DNA of 64,000 bases from JANOYJ01 sp963792485 (GCA_963792485.1 CAWBWL010000011.1:59549-123548); one strand, 5' to 3'; positions 7,803-17,028 are shown, counted from the stretch's first letter. Notes: generated by a model not told the origin, from the letters alone. Program-made: numbers and translations.

Positions 7803-9162
7803 CTCACAACGGGCGGCAGCTCCGCAGCGCAAGGTCTTTATCAAGACCTATGGCTGCCAGATGAATGTCTACGATTCGCAGCGCATGGGCGACCAATTGG
7901 CCGCTGAAGGCTATGGCGAAACACAGGCGCTCGAAGACGCCGATCTTGTTCTCATCAACACCTGCCACATCCGCGAAAAAGCGGTCGAGAAGGTCTATTC
8001 CGAGCTTGGCCGTCTGCGGGAGATCAAAAAGGCCCGGTCTGACGAAGGCCGGACGACCACTATCGGCGTCATGGGCTGCATCGCGCAGGCCGAGGGCTCG
8101 GAAATCCTGCGCCGCGAGCGCGCCGTTGATATGGTCATCGGCCCGCAAACCTATCACCGCCTGCCGGATGTTCTTCGGCGCGTCGGTCGCGGCGAGCGTG
8201 TGATCGACACCGAACACACTGTCGAAGACAAGTTCGAGCATCTCGCTGCTCCCACCCAAAAAGTGGTGGCCGCGCGCGGTGTCACGGCATTCGTCACCAT
8301 TCAGGAAGGTTGCGACAAATTCTGCACCTTCTGTGTCGTGCCATACACACGCGGCGCTGAAGTCTCGCGGCCCGCAGTTCAGGTTCTGACGGAGGTTGAG
8401 CGTCTGGCGGCCCTTGGCGTGCGCGAAGTCACTTTGCTCGGCCAGAACGTCAACGCCTGGCGCGGCAAGGCGCAGGACGGTTCCGATTGGAGCTTCGCCC
8501 GGCTCCTGAACCGCCTGTCGCAAGTGCCCGGCATTGCGCGGCTGCGCTATACGACTTCACATCCACGCGACATGGATGACGAGTTGATTGAGGCGCACCG
8601 GAACAATCCGGCGGTCATGCCGTTCCTGCATCTGCCAATTCAGTCAGGCTCCGACCGCATCTTGAAAGCCATGAACCGCCGCCACACAGCGCAGGACTAT
8701 CTTGGCCTTGTCGGGCGCATCCGTGCCGCGCGGCCGGACATTGCCATGTCCGGCGACTTTATCGTCGGCTATCCGGGCGAGACGGAGGAAGACTTCGAAG
8801 CTACCCTCGAACTGGTCAGAAAGGTCGGCTTCGCCCAGACCTATTCCTTCAAGTATTCGCCGCGCCCTGGAACGCCGGCCGCAACGGAAGAGGGGCAGAT
8901 TGACGAGGCGGTCAAGGACCGGCGGCTGTCGGAGCTGAAAACGCTCCTCGATGCGCAGCAAGCCGCCTTTGTCCGCTCGTTTGAGGGCAAGAGTTTTGCG
9001 GTCTTGGTTGAAAAACAGGGCCGGAAAGCGGGACAGAAGGTTGGAAAATCACCTTGGCTGCAGCCCGTAATTCTGGATGAAAAGGATTGCGAAATAGGGG
9101 ACATTGTCGAGGTGCGAATCACTCACGCACACCAGAACAGCTTGTTTGGTGAACGGGTTTGA
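7787..9162 (+). CDS. miaB: tRNA-2-methylthio-N6-dimethylallyladenosine synthase MiaB (one frameshift)
   Basis: Radical-SAM methylthiotransferase acting on i6A37 of tRNA. ATG 7787 gives 'MEEAVTHNGRQL', then a missing base near 7823 (a short C run) restores 'PQRKVFIKTYGCQMNVYDS', the first Cys of the MTTase domain. Further cysteines are at 'INTCHIRE' and 'GVMGCIAQAEG'. The radical SAM CxxxCxxC is 'GCDKFCTFCVVPYTRG', and the C-terminal TRAM domain is present. The total of about 458 aa is normal. Taking the in-frame ATG at 7861 instead would cut off the first cluster ligand, so the upstream start with a frameshift is preferred. Confidence 0.92.
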
Positions 9163-9165
9163 GCA

Positions 9166-10254
9166 TTGGCAGATAGAAAGGCGACGCGTTTGACGGAAAC
9201 TGCAAATCTGGCTCAGCCAGTCACCGATCCGAACGCGGCCCATATCGTCCTGACCTTTGACAACAACAAGCATGCAAGTCTGCTTTTCGGCCAGTTTGAG
9301 GAGAATCTGACGCAGATCGAGAAAAAGCTCGGTGTCAGCATCCGCTCCAAGGGCAATCAGCTGACGCTCAGCGGCGAGCCGTCCTCAACGGAAAAGGCAC
9401 GCCGCACGCTCGATAACCTCTATGGAATGGTCAAGAACGGCCACGCGGTGGCCGTTTCGGACGTCGATGGCGCGATCCGCATGGCGGTGGCTTCGTTTGA
9501 CCAGCCCTCGCTGCCGACCATGGAGGCCAAGGCCCGCGTGTCTTCCAGTCAGATTTCGACCCGCAAACGCACGATTCATGCCCGCACGCCAACTCAGAAT
9601 GCCTATATGCGCGCGCTGGACAAGGCCGAACTCGTTTTTGGCGTGGGGCCTGCAGGCACAGGCAAGACCTTCCTCGCCGTCGCCCACGCTGCCATGCTGC
9701 TTGAGCGCGGCGCGGTGGAGCGGATCATTCTCTCACGCCCCGCCGTCGAGGCGGGCGAGCGCCTCGGCTTCCTGCCGGGCGACATGAAAGAGAAGGTCGA
9801 CCCCTATCTGCGTCCGCTGTACGACGCCCTGTATGACATGATGCCAGGCGACAAGGTCGAGCGCGCCATCTCGGCCGGCGTCATCGAGATTGCCCCGCTC
9901 GCCTTCATGCGCGGCCGCACATTGGCCCATAGCGCCGTCATTCTCGACGAGGCGCAGAACACCACGACCATGCAGATGAAAATGTTTTTGACGCGTCTTG
10001 GCGATAATTCGCGCATGATCGTCACCGGGGACCCCAGCCAGATCGACCTGCCGCCGGGCCAGAAGTCGGGCCTCGTCGAAGCCCTTGATTTCCTTGAGGA
10101 TGTTGCGGGTATAGAGATTGTCCGCTTCACCCAGAAAGACGTCGTGCGCCATCCGCTGGTAGCCGAAATCGTCAGGGCCTACGACAAAGCCTCAACCGAG
10201 CGCCGCCCAATCGATCTGCGTTCGCCGCGCCGGGACGGCGACACTCCGGCGTGA
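9166..10254 (+). CDS. PhoH family ATPase
   Basis: 362 aa. An N-terminal KH-like region is followed by the PhoH P-loop domain: Walker A 'GPAGTGKT' near residue 161, Walker B 'AVILDEAQNTT', and 'MIVTGDPSQIDLP' as a downstream helicase-like motif. PhoH/PhoL proteins are RNA-associated ATPases that work with YbeY in ribosome and RNA quality control; the direct link to ybeY here (4-bp overlap) fits that. The start is TTG 9166, four bases after the miaB stop. Confidence 0.9.
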   Translation: MADRKATRLTETANLAQPVTDPNAAHIVLTFDNNKHASLLFGQFEENLTQIEKKLGVSIRSKGNQLTLSGEPSSTEKARRTLDNLYGMVKNGHAVAVSDVDGAIRMAVASFDQPSLPTMEAKARVSSSQISTRKRTIHARTPTQNAYMRALDKAELVFGVGPAGTGKTFLAVAHAAMLLERGAVERIILSRPAVEAGERLGFLPGDMKEKVDPYLRPLYDALYDMMPGDKVERAISAGVIEIAPLAFMRGRTLAHSAVILDEAQNTTTMQMKMFLTRLGDNSRMIVTGDPSQIDLPPGQKSGLVEALDFLEDVAGIEIVRFTQKDVVRHPLVAEIVRAYDKASTERRPIDLRSPRRDGDTPA

Positions 10255-10751
10255 GCAAGGCATTTATCGACATTGCGCTGGTTCGGGAGGATGAGGACTG
10301 GCCGCCCGAAGCCGCCTTGCTGGCATTGGCGCAGCGGATTGTGTCGGCTGTCTGTGACGGTCTGAGTTTGTCCGCTGCCACGCCCTGCGAACTGAGCCTG
10401 GTCTTTGCTGACGATGCCATGATCCAGTCCCTCAATGCGCAGTGGCGCGGCAAGGACAAGCCCACAAACGTTCTCTCATTCCCCGCATTTCCGCTCAAAC
10501 CCGGCGCAAAACTGCCGCCCTTGCTGGGCGATGTCGTCCTGGCGCGCGAAACCGTCACACGCGAGGCTTTGGCCGAGAACAAGCCCTTTGACGATCACGT
10601 CAGCCATCTCCTGCTGCACGGCTTCCTGCATTTGCTCGGTTATGATCATGAAACCGAAGCGGATGCGCTCGTCATGGAGACGATAGAAACCCGCATTCTC
10701 GCCTCGCTTGCCATACCCGACCCCTATGCGGTAATTGCAGAGCCATCATGA
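10251..10751 (+). CDS. ybeY: Endoribonuclease YbeY (16S rRNA maturation)
   Basis: 166 aa. 'HLLLHGFLHLLGYDHE' is the diagnostic H3xH5xH zinc site of YbeY, a single-strand endoribonuclease in 16S rRNA 3'-end processing and 70S quality control. 'KPTNVLSFP' is a second family signature. It starts with GTG 10251, overlapping the phoH stop, and its own stop overlaps the next ATG, so it is translationally coupled on both sides. Confidence 0.95.
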   Translation: MSKAFIDIALVREDEDWPPEAALLALAQRIVSAVCDGLSLSAATPCELSLVFADDAMIQSLNAQWRGKDKPTNVLSFPAFPLKPGAKLPPLLGDVVLARETVTREALAENKPFDDHVSHLLLHGFLHLLGYDHETEADALVMETIETRILASLAIPDPYAVIAEPS

Positions 10752-11791
10752 CCTCAGACACTGACAAACCGGCGGCAGTTTCGTCCGAGATCGCATCGCC
10801 GCCGCGCGTTGAAATCGAAAAATCCGGCGTCATCAAACGTATCGCGGACCGGATTCGGGGCCGTAGCAATGCCTCGCTGCGCGAGGACCTGACCGACGCG
10901 CTGTCCGTGCCTGCCACATCCGGCGAAGCGTTTTCGGATGCCGAGCGGGCGATGCTCAATAATATTTTGCGCCTGCGCGAAGTGCGGGTGGAAGACGTGC
11001 TCATTCCGCGCTCGGAGATCATATCGGTGGAAATCGGCACATCACTTGGCGAACTTCTGGAGCTTTTCGAGAGCGCTGGCCATTCGCGCATGCCGGTTTA
11101 CTCCGAATCGCTCGACGACCCGCGCGGCATGGTCCATATCCGCGACATCGTCGCGCATGTGACGCAGGCGGCCAAGGTCAAAAAGACGACGCGGCGCGCC
11201 GCCGCCAAGGCGTCGTCGGGCTTGGCCAATCTCGACCTCTCAAAAGTCAATCTGACCAAGACCATCGCCGAACTGAATCTGATGCGGAAGGTCCTGTTTG
11301 TCCCCCACTCCATGCCCGCAGCGGAGCTGATGACCCGCATGCGCGATTCCCATATCCAGATGGCCCTCGTCATTGACGAATATGGCGGGACAGACGGGCT
11401 GGTCTCGCTTGAAGACATCGTCGAAATGGTCGTCGGCAACATCGAAGATGAGCATGACGATGAAGAAGTCATGATCACCAAGACCGGAGACGGGATTTAC
11501 GTTGTCGATGCGCGCGCTGACCTCGAGGAGGTCGAGCGGGTCATCGGTGAAGATTTTGTGGTGGGCGAAATCGGTGAGGACGTGGATACGCTGGGCGGTT
11601 TGATTACCGCCATGCTCGGGCGCGTCCCGCCGCGCGGCGAAGTGGTGCAGGCCTCCGGCAGTTATGAGTTTCACGTGCTTGAGGCTGATCCGCGCCGTGT
11701 GCGCAAGGTCCGCATCGTCGAGACGCGCAAAGCTGAACGCCGCCGCCGCCAGAAGGTTGAGGCAAGCGAAGCCGATATGCCCAAGGACTGA
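10748..11791 (+). CDS. CorC/HlyC-type CBS-domain protein
   Basis: 347 aa cytosolic protein with two CBS domains ('VLIPRSEIISVEIGTSLGEL' near residue 83 and 'LVIDEYGGTDGLVSLEDIVE' near residue 208) and a C-terminal transporter-associated CorC_HlyC domain. No membrane segments are seen, so it is the CorC/YbeX type rather than the TerC- or DUF21-fused type. CorC proteins are linked to Mg2+/Co2+ homeostasis and, with YbeY, to ribosome metabolism; ybeY-corC-lnt is a widely conserved order. Confidence 0.88.
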   Translation: MTSDTDKPAAVSSEIASPPRVEIEKSGVIKRIADRIRGRSNASLREDLTDALSVPATSGEAFSDAERAMLNNILRLREVRVEDVLIPRSEIISVEIGTSLGELLELFESAGHSRMPVYSESLDDPRGMVHIRDIVAHVTQAAKVKKTTRRAAAKASSGLANLDLSKVNLTKTIAELNLMRKVLFVPHSMPAAELMTRMRDSHIQMALVIDEYGGTDGLVSLEDIVEMVVGNIEDEHDDEEVMITKTGDGIYVVDARADLEEVERVIGEDFVVGEIGEDVDTLGGLITAMLGRVPPRGEVVQASGSYEFHVLEADPRRVRKVRIVETRKAERRRRQKVEASEADMPKD

Positions 11792-11866
11792 CACCAAGCA
11801 GGCAGTGTTTTACCCGGCTGTTCAGCCTGATAGACATGGCTGCATGATTCGGGTTGAGGGATACGC

Positions 11867-13474
11867 ATGACCGCTTGGGCTGGACGGATTATCCTGCTCT
11901 GGGGTTGGCGACAGGCAGGCATGGCGTTTCTGGCCGGGGCGATCGCCGTCCTCGCGCTGCCGCCCTTTGACTTTATCGCTGCAGCGCCTGTCTCCTTTGT
12001 CTTGCTGTTTCTCCTTCTCGAAGGAGCAATTCCGAAACCGCAAGCCGGTTTTTTTGGCCGCCTAATGCCCGCCATGAAGATTGGCTGGTGGTTTGGCCTT
12101 GGCTATTTTGCCGCCGGTCTCTGGTGGCTAGGCAATGCGCTTTTGGCCGAAAGCCAGGAGTTCGCCTGGGCAATTCCCTTGGCGGTTCTGGCTTTGCCTG
12201 CCTTGCTTGCCCTTTTTTATGCCCTCGCCGCAGGCCTTGCCCGCATCATCTGGTCGGAAGGCATCGGCTCAGTGGCCGCGCTCGGCTTCGGTTTTGGCGT
12301 GGCCGAATGGCTGCGGACATTCCTGTTCACCGGCTTTCCCTGGAACCCGGTCGGACACCTTGCCATGCCGATGCCGCTCCTGATGCAGTCCGCGTCCGTT
12401 GTGGGCGTGGAAGGCATGAACATCCTTGCCGTTATCTTCTTTTCCTTGCCCGCGCTTTTTCTGTTGGGCAAACACGGGAAAACCGCCGCGCTGTTGTTTA
12501 TCCTGCTGGCGGCTCTGCATGGCGGGTTCGGCTATTATCAGCTGCGAGTGCTGGATCAGCCACCTGCGACCTCCGTGATCGCGCGTCTGGTCCAGCCGTC
12601 GGTCATCCAATCCGAAAAATGGGATAATGCGGCGCGAGACAGAATTTTCACGAAACTCCTTGAGCTTTCCGCGCTGCCCCCATCAGCGGGTGCCGCGCGT
12701 CCCTCGCTGATCATTTGGCCCGAAACTGCCGTGCCATTCCTGCTGACCGACAAGCCCGACGCCTATACTGCCATATCCAACACCCTTCAGGACGGCCAGC
12801 TTCTCTTGGCCGGCGCCGTGCGTCAGGAGGGCAAACGGGAGTCAGGCGATGAAGTCCGGTATTACAACAGTCTCCTTCTAATCGGCGATGATGGTGTGCT
12901 GCTCGGCGCATCCGACAAGGAGCATCTGGTCCCGTTTGGCGAGTATCTGCCGGCAGCCGGTCTTTTGGAATCTGCAGGCTTGACGCAAATTGTTACAACG
13001 CCCGGCGGATTTTCGTCTGGCGGCCCACGCAAGAACATTGCGCTTCCAAACAGTCTGAAGATCAATCCGCTGATTTGCTATGAGGTGATTTTCCCGCGTG
13101 CGATACAGGCTGCGGACGGACGGGCGGATGTCATGGTCAATGTCACCAATGACGCGTGGTATGGGCGCACGCCCGGCCCTTATCAACATTTGCGCGCCGC
13201 CCAGCTGCGCAGTGTCGAGCAGGGAGTGCCCCTATTGCGTGTAGCCAACAACGGCATCTCAGCCGCTATCGATGTCCGGGGCCGAATCATTGATGCACTC
13301 GCCCTTGATGCTGTTGCAACCATCGACATTGTCATTCCGGGGTCGCTTCAACCCACACCCTACGTCCGCTACGGTGGTCTGATCATTTCCCTCGCTTTAT
13401 TGTCATGCGTTGCCATTGCCGGTTTGACTATTTTGCGGGCGCGGTCCAGAATGTTAAAGACGATAAGTGCGTAA
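11867..13474 (+). CDS. lnt: Apolipoprotein N-acyltransferase Lnt
   Basis: 535 aa inner-membrane enzyme that adds the third acyl chain to lipoproteins. An N-terminal block of hydrophobic helices is followed by a periplasmic nitrilase-like domain. The catalytic Glu is in 'WPETAVPF' (near residue 283), the Lys in 'SDKEHLVPFGEYLP' (near 349) and the nucleophile in 'LICYEVIFP' (near 404). 'NVTNDAWYG' is a further Lnt signature. It follows corC after 75 bp, and a strong hairpin begins right after its stop. Confidence 0.93.
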   Translation: MTAWAGRIILLWGWRQAGMAFLAGAIAVLALPPFDFIAAAPVSFVLLFLLLEGAIPKPQAGFFGRLMPAMKIGWWFGLGYFAAGLWWLGNALLAESQEFAWAIPLAVLALPALLALFYALAAGLARIIWSEGIGSVAALGFGFGVAEWLRTFLFTGFPWNPVGHLAMPMPLLMQSASVVGVEGMNILAVIFFSLPALFLLGKHGKTAALLFILLAALHGGFGYYQLRVLDQPPATSVIARLVQPSVIQSEKWDNAARDRIFTKLLELSALPPSAGAARPSLIIWPETAVPFLLTDKPDAYTAISNTLQDGQLLLAGAVRQEGKRESGDEVRYYNSLLLIGDDGVLLGASDKEHLVPFGEYLPAAGLLESAGLTQIVTTPGGFSSGGPRKNIALPNSLKINPLICYEVIFPRAIQAADGRADVMVNVTNDAWYGRTPGPYQHLRAAQLRSVEQGVPLLRVANNGISAAIDVRGRIIDALALDAVATIDIVIPGSLQPTPYVRYGGLIISLALLSCVAIAGLTILRARSRMLKTISA

Positions 13475-13512
13475 ACCTGTGGGGCCGGTCCGATGGCCCC
13501 GGGGAAACAGGT
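13475..13512 (+). terminator. Nested inverted repeat after lnt, terminator-like
   Basis: Starting directly after the lnt stop: ACCTGT pairs with ACAGGT (13507-13512) and GGGGCC with GGCCCC inside it, followed by GTACTTTT. The T-run is weak, so it may attenuate rather than fully stop transcription into the XRE gene. Confidence 0.5.
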
Positions 13513-13592
13513 GTACTTTTCGTTGCAATACCGTCGCCGCCTGAGTTTATCGGCCAACAAGCAAAATCCGCAAAGCGGTTCAGAGAAAAATA

Positions 13593-14006
13593 ATGATCGA
13601 AAACAAGAAGAAGCCAAACCCGATCGATATACATGTTGGAAGTCGGGTCAGGTTACGTCGAAACATGTTGGGAATGAGCCAAGAGAAACTTGGCGAAAGT
13701 CTCGGAATAACCTTTCAGCAAATTCAAAAATACGAAAAAGGCACAAACCGGGTAGGAGCAAGCCGCCTTCAAGCGATCTCTTCCGTGCTCAATGTCCCTG
13801 TATCGTTCTTTTTTGAGGATGCGCCCGGAGTTCCTCCAATAGCTGGCGGCATGGCTGAATCCAATTCCGCGTCTTTTGTCGTGGATTTCCTCAACAGTGC
13901 CGAAGGCTTGCAGCTCAATCGGGCGTTTGCCAAGATTTCCGACGCAAAAGTACGCCGCAAGATCGTCGATCTTGTGCGCGCCCTTGCCGATGGCGGCGAG
14001 GAATAG
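13593..14006 (+). CDS. XRE family transcriptional regulator, PraR-like
   Basis: 137 aa. An N-terminal HTH_3 domain ('VGSRVRLRRNMLGMSQEKLG', then 'ITFQQIQKYEKGTNRVGASR') is followed by 'VPVSFFFEDAPG' and a short C-terminal helix region. This is the highly conserved single-copy XRE regulator found between lnt and metK in Hyphomicrobiales; the Rhizobium/Azorhizobium homologue PraR represses quorum-sensing and biofilm or killing genes. The name is by resemblance and position only. ATG 13593 gives the family N-terminus. Confidence 0.88.
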   Translation: MIENKKKPNPIDIHVGSRVRLRRNMLGMSQEKLGESLGITFQQIQKYEKGTNRVGASRLQAISSVLNVPVSFFFEDAPGVPPIAGGMAESNSASFVVDFLNSAEGLQLNRAFAKISDAKVRRKIVDLVRALADGGEE

Positions 14007-14039
14007 CTTCTGCGTCTCATGACGGGATCAGGCAAATTC

Positions 14040-14066
14040 GGGCGGTTGAGTTTTGCTTGACCGCCC
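14040..14066 (+). promoter_or_regulatory. Stem-loop in the metK leader
   Basis: GGGCGGTTGAG pairs with CTTGACCGCCC (11 bp with two G-U pairs) around a TTTTG loop. No T-run follows, so it is not a simple terminator. It lies 74 bp upstream of a second, terminator-type hairpin. I could not match it to a known SAM riboswitch consensus. Confidence 0.45.
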
Positions 14067-14101
14067 TTATCCTCGTCGCTAATGACGCTCCGGAATTCGC
14101 G

Positions 14102-14126
14102 CAGGCACTTCGGTGCCCGTTTTTTT
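14102..14126 (+). terminator. Intrinsic terminator just upstream of metK
   Basis: GGCAC-TTCG-GTGCC hairpin with a stable UUCG tetraloop, then CG and seven T residues (14120-14126). It ends 19 bp before the metK ATG, leaving only AAGGAT as a ribosome site between. It can end the upstream operon or act as an attenuator controlling metK. Confidence 0.7.
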
Positions 14127-14145
14127 GTCTGAAAAAGGATTTATA

Positions 14146-15357
14146 ATGGCCCGCTCCAACTACGTCTTCACAAGTGAGTCCGTCGCAGAGGGCCACCCGG
14201 ATAAAGTCTGTGACCGGATTTCTGACGAAGTCGTTGACCTGTTTTTCCGTGAAGCGGCCAAATCCGGCATGAGCCCTTGGGATGTGCGCGTGGCATGCGA
14301 AACGCTGGCCACCACCAACCGGGTCGTCATCGCTGGCGAAGTGCGCTGCTCGATGGACGAGAAGACCATGAAGTCCAAGGTCAAGTCGGTCGCGCGCAAG
14401 GCCATCAAGTCGATCGGCTATGAACAGGATGGCTTCCACTGGAAGAAGGCCAAAATTGATGTGCTTCTCCATGCGCAGTCCGCCCACATTGCCCAGGGCG
14501 TAGACGCTTCCGGCAACAAGGATGAAGGCGCAGGCGATCAGGGCATCATGTTCGGATATGCTTGCCGCGAGACGCCGGATCTCATGCCCGCTCCGATCTA
14601 TTACTCCCATAAAATTCTCGAACTGATGGCCAAGGCCCGCAAGAAGGGTGAGGGCGATGCCGGCAGGCTTGGTCCGGACGCAAAGAGCCAGGTCACCGTG
14701 CGCTATGTGGATGGCAAGCCTTCGGAAGTCACCCAGATCGTCGTCTCCACCCAGCACATGGATGAGGATTGGACCTCCGCAAAGGTGCGCAAAGTCGTCG
14801 AGCCCTTCGTGCGTGAAGCGCTGTCCGAGCTTCCGATTGCCAAGGATTGCGTCTGGCATATCAACCCGACCGGCAAGTTCGTCATTGGCGGACCGGACGG
14901 CGATGCGGGCCTGACGGGCCGCAAGATCATTGTGGACACCTATGGCGGCGCAGCTCCCCACGGCGGCGGCGCATTCTCCGGCAAGGACTCCACCAAGGTG
15001 GACCGTTCCGCAGCCTATGCTGCGCGCTATCTTGCCAAGAATGTGGTCGCCGCAAAACTCGCCGACCGCTGCACGATCCAATTGTCATACGCCATTGGCG
15101 TCGCCGAGCCTCTGTCCGTCTATGTCGATCTGCACGGCACCGGCAGCGTCGATGAGGCCAAGCTCGAGATTGCACTGCGTAATGTCATGAGCCTGACACC
15201 CCGCGGCATCCGCAAGCACTTGGATCTCAACAAGCCGATCTACGCCAAGACCGCCTCTTACGGTCATTTTGGCCGCAAGCCCGGCAAGGACGGCTCGTTC
15301 TCGTGGGAAAAGACGGACCTCGTCGCCGCCCTGAAGGACGCCGTCAAGGCGGCTTGA
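14146..15357 (+). CDS. metK: S-adenosylmethionine synthetase MetK
   Basis: 403 aa cytosolic enzyme making SAM from methionine and ATP. 'FTSESVAEGHPDKVCDRISD' at the N-terminus holds the ATP-binding His, 'GAGDQGIMFGYA' is PROSITE signature 1, and 'GGGAFSGKDSTKVDRSAAY' contains signature 2 and the catalytic Lys. ATG 14146 follows AAGGAT; an in-frame GTG at 14113 lies inside the terminator hairpin and is rejected. trmB starts three bases after the stop; both serve SAM use. Confidence 0.97.
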   Translation: MARSNYVFTSESVAEGHPDKVCDRISDEVVDLFFREAAKSGMSPWDVRVACETLATTNRVVIAGEVRCSMDEKTMKSKVKSVARKAIKSIGYEQDGFHWKKAKIDVLLHAQSAHIAQGVDASGNKDEGAGDQGIMFGYACRETPDLMPAPIYYSHKILELMAKARKKGEGDAGRLGPDAKSQVTVRYVDGKPSEVTQIVVSTQHMDEDWTSAKVRKVVEPFVREALSELPIAKDCVWHINPTGKFVIGGPDGDAGLTGRKIIVDTYGGAAPHGGGAFSGKDSTKVDRSAAYAARYLAKNVVAAKLADRCTIQLSYAIGVAEPLSVYVDLHGTGSVDEAKLEIALRNVMSLTPRGIRKHLDLNKPIYAKTASYGHFGRKPGKDGSFSWEKTDLVAALKDAVKAA

Positions 15358-15360
15358 GCC

Positions 15361-16077
15361 TTGAGCGAAGATATTGAGAGCCCGCGCCGCAAAGGCGCGG
15401 GTTCTTTTTTTGGCCGCCGCAAAGGCAAGACCCTGCGCCCGCAGCAAGAAACGGCGCTTCAGACCCGGTTGCCTGCGCTGATACTTGACGTTTCAAAGTC
15501 TCCGCCAACTGACTTCAGCGTCCACTTTTCTCGTCCCGAAGCACCAGTGCGTCTCGAGATCGGGTTTGGCGGCGGGGAACACCTTCTCCACCGGATGCTG
15601 AAAAATCCCGGGTGGAACTTCATCGGCGTCGAACCTTTCGTCAACGGCATGGCAAAATTGGTATCTGTATTGACGCCGCAAGCGGACAATTTGCGTCTCT
15701 TCGACCAAGATGCAGCACTCTTGCTGGACTGGCTGCCGGCGTCCTCCATTGACCACATCGACCTGCTTTACCCCGACCCTTGGCCAAAGCTGCGGCAGAA
15801 CAAGCGCCGCTTTGTCAGTGCCGCAAATATTAACCGGCTGCATCGCGCGCTGAAGCCCGGCGGCACATTTTGCTTTGCCTCGGATATCGCCGAATACGTG
15901 AACTGGACCTTGGTCCACTTCCGTCAGCATGGCGGTTTTGCGTTTGACGCCATGGACGCTGACGATTGGCGCAAACCCTTCGCAGACTGGCCTGGCACTC
16001 GTTACGAAGCCAAGGCGCTGCGTGAGGGCCGGGCGCCCGCTTACATCCGCTTCAGCAAGCGTCCGGCGCGCATTTGA
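15361..16077 (+). CDS. trmB: tRNA (guanine-N7-)-methyltransferase TrmB
   Basis: 238 aa. 'RLEIGFGGGEHLLH' is the SAM-binding motif I, and 'DLLYPDPWPKLRQNKRRFV' is the diagnostic TrmB DPWPK block that places G46 of tRNA. The N-terminal 'FFGRRKGKTLRP' is typical of alphaproteobacterial TrmB. The start is TTG 15361, three bases after the metK stop, implying coupling. A perfect terminator hairpin lies inside codons 7-17 of this gene. Confidence 0.93.
   Translation: MSEDIESPRRKGAGSFFGRRKGKTLRPQQETALQTRLPALILDVSKSPPTDFSVHFSRPEAPVRLEIGFGGGEHLLHRMLKNPGWNFIGVEPFVNGMAKLVSVLTPQADNLRLFDQDAALLLDWLPASSIDHIDLLYPDPWPKLRQNKRRFVSAANINRLHRALKPGGTFCFASDIAEYVNWTLVHFRQHGGFAFDAMDADDWRKPFADWPGTRYEAKALREGRAPAYIRFSKRPARI
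15381..15411 (+). terminator. Intrinsic terminator inside the 5' end of trmB
   Basis: CCCGCGCC-GCAAA-GGCGCGGG: a perfect 8-bp GC stem followed by TTCTTTTTTT. It lies 24 bp past the metK stop, where a metK terminator would be expected, yet the bases also encode conserved TrmB residues (RRKGAGSFFG). Confidence 0.7.
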
Positions 16078-16090
16078 GCAGGCGGCTGCC

Positions 16091-16118
16091 TTGACATGGG
16101 TGACATAGCCGGTAACAG
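16091..16118 (+). promoter_or_regulatory. Possible sigma-70 promoter ahead of the glycan locus
   Basis: TTGACA at 16091-16096, a 16-bp spacer, then TAACAG at 16113-16118, in the 129-bp gap between trmB and the first glycan-locus gene. The -35 box is perfect and the -10 box is weak. Nothing else coding is seen in this gap. Confidence 0.35.
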
Positions 16119-16206
16119 ACGTGCGGACCCGAAGGGTAAAGGCTGGCCAGCCCGTTGCGCGACCGCTGGCTGAACTGTCTGACATTAACGCAGGATGTGA
16201 GTTTAA

Positions 16207-17028
16207 ATGCCGGCACAAAAATCTGTATTGCCCGACTGGCGCAGTGTTCAAGTCCCTTCTTCGGTGCGCGGCGCAAAGACCATGCTCATGCTTACCGAGC
16301 AGCAGATGCTCTATTCGCTGGCAAGCGAGTACTTCGAAAACAAAGGCTCCATTGTCGACGCCGGCTGCTTTCTGGGTGGTTCAACTTTGGCCCTGGCCCA
16401 AGGCGTGCGGGACAATCCCGCCTACAAGCAGAATCCGCGCGGGGCAGTCATTCATTCCTACGATTTGTTCGTGGTAGAGCCCTGGACAATAGGCATCTAC
16501 TTCCCGAAGGAAACGCCGCTCGGCACAAGTTTCGAACCGATATATCGCGAGAATACGGCTGCGTTTTCCGATCTTTTGAGCGTGCATCCCGGTGATGTGA
16601 CCAAGGCCGAACTTCCCGATGGCGACATTGAGATTTTGTTCATTGATCTGGCCAAACACTGGACGGTCAATGACTATGTCGTCAAGGCGTTTTTCCCCAA
16701 GCTGATCCCCGGCAAATCCGTCGTCATTCAACAGGATTATCTCTTCCACACATGGACTGGCTGGCTCCCGGTCACGATGGAGTACTTTTCGGAGTATTTT
16801 GAGATTGTTGATCACACGGAAAAAAATTCGGTCGCTTTCCTCTATCGCGAGCAAATTCCGGCAGAGAAACTGAAATTGGACGTTATCGCCAGTTTGACCC
16901 GCAGTGAAATGCTGGACCTTGCCAACCGCGCCATTGCCCGGTTTTCCGGAGGCGTTCAGCGCCAGATTCTCGAACAGTCCCGCGACCAGTTTCAGGAAAT
17001 GCTCTTGGCAGCAAACTGGCCGGCGTAA
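16207..17028 (+). CDS. Class I SAM-dependent methyltransferase-like protein
   Basis: 273 aa. 'GSIVDAGCFLGGSTLALAQG' near residue 48 is a Rossmann SAM-binding motif I of the type found in TylF/CmcI-like methyltransferases, and 'DIEILFIDLAKHW' resembles motif post-II/IV. No membrane segment or signal is seen. It is the first of three consecutive methyltransferase-type genes (stop/start overlap at 17028), which points to O-methylation of sugars or secondary groups on a surface glycan. The substrate is unknown. Confidence 0.7.
   Translation: MPAQKSVLPDWRSVQVPSSVRGAKTMLMLTEQQMLYSLASEYFENKGSIVDAGCFLGGSTLALAQGVRDNPAYKQNPRGAVIHSYDLFVVEPWTIGIYFPKETPLGTSFEPIYRENTAAFSDLLSVHPGDVTKAELPDGDIEILFIDLAKHWTVNDYVVKAFFPKLIPGKSVVIQQDYLFHTWTGWLPVTMEYFSEYFEIVDHTEKNSVAFLYREQIPAEKLKLDVIASLTRSEMLDLANRAIARFSGGVQRQILEQSRDQFQEMLLAANWPA

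Noticed and set aside
14007..14145. Named SAM riboswitch in the metK leader
   Set aside because: The leader has two stems, but I could not match SAM-I, SAM-II or SAM/SAH consensus elements by eye, so no class is claimed.
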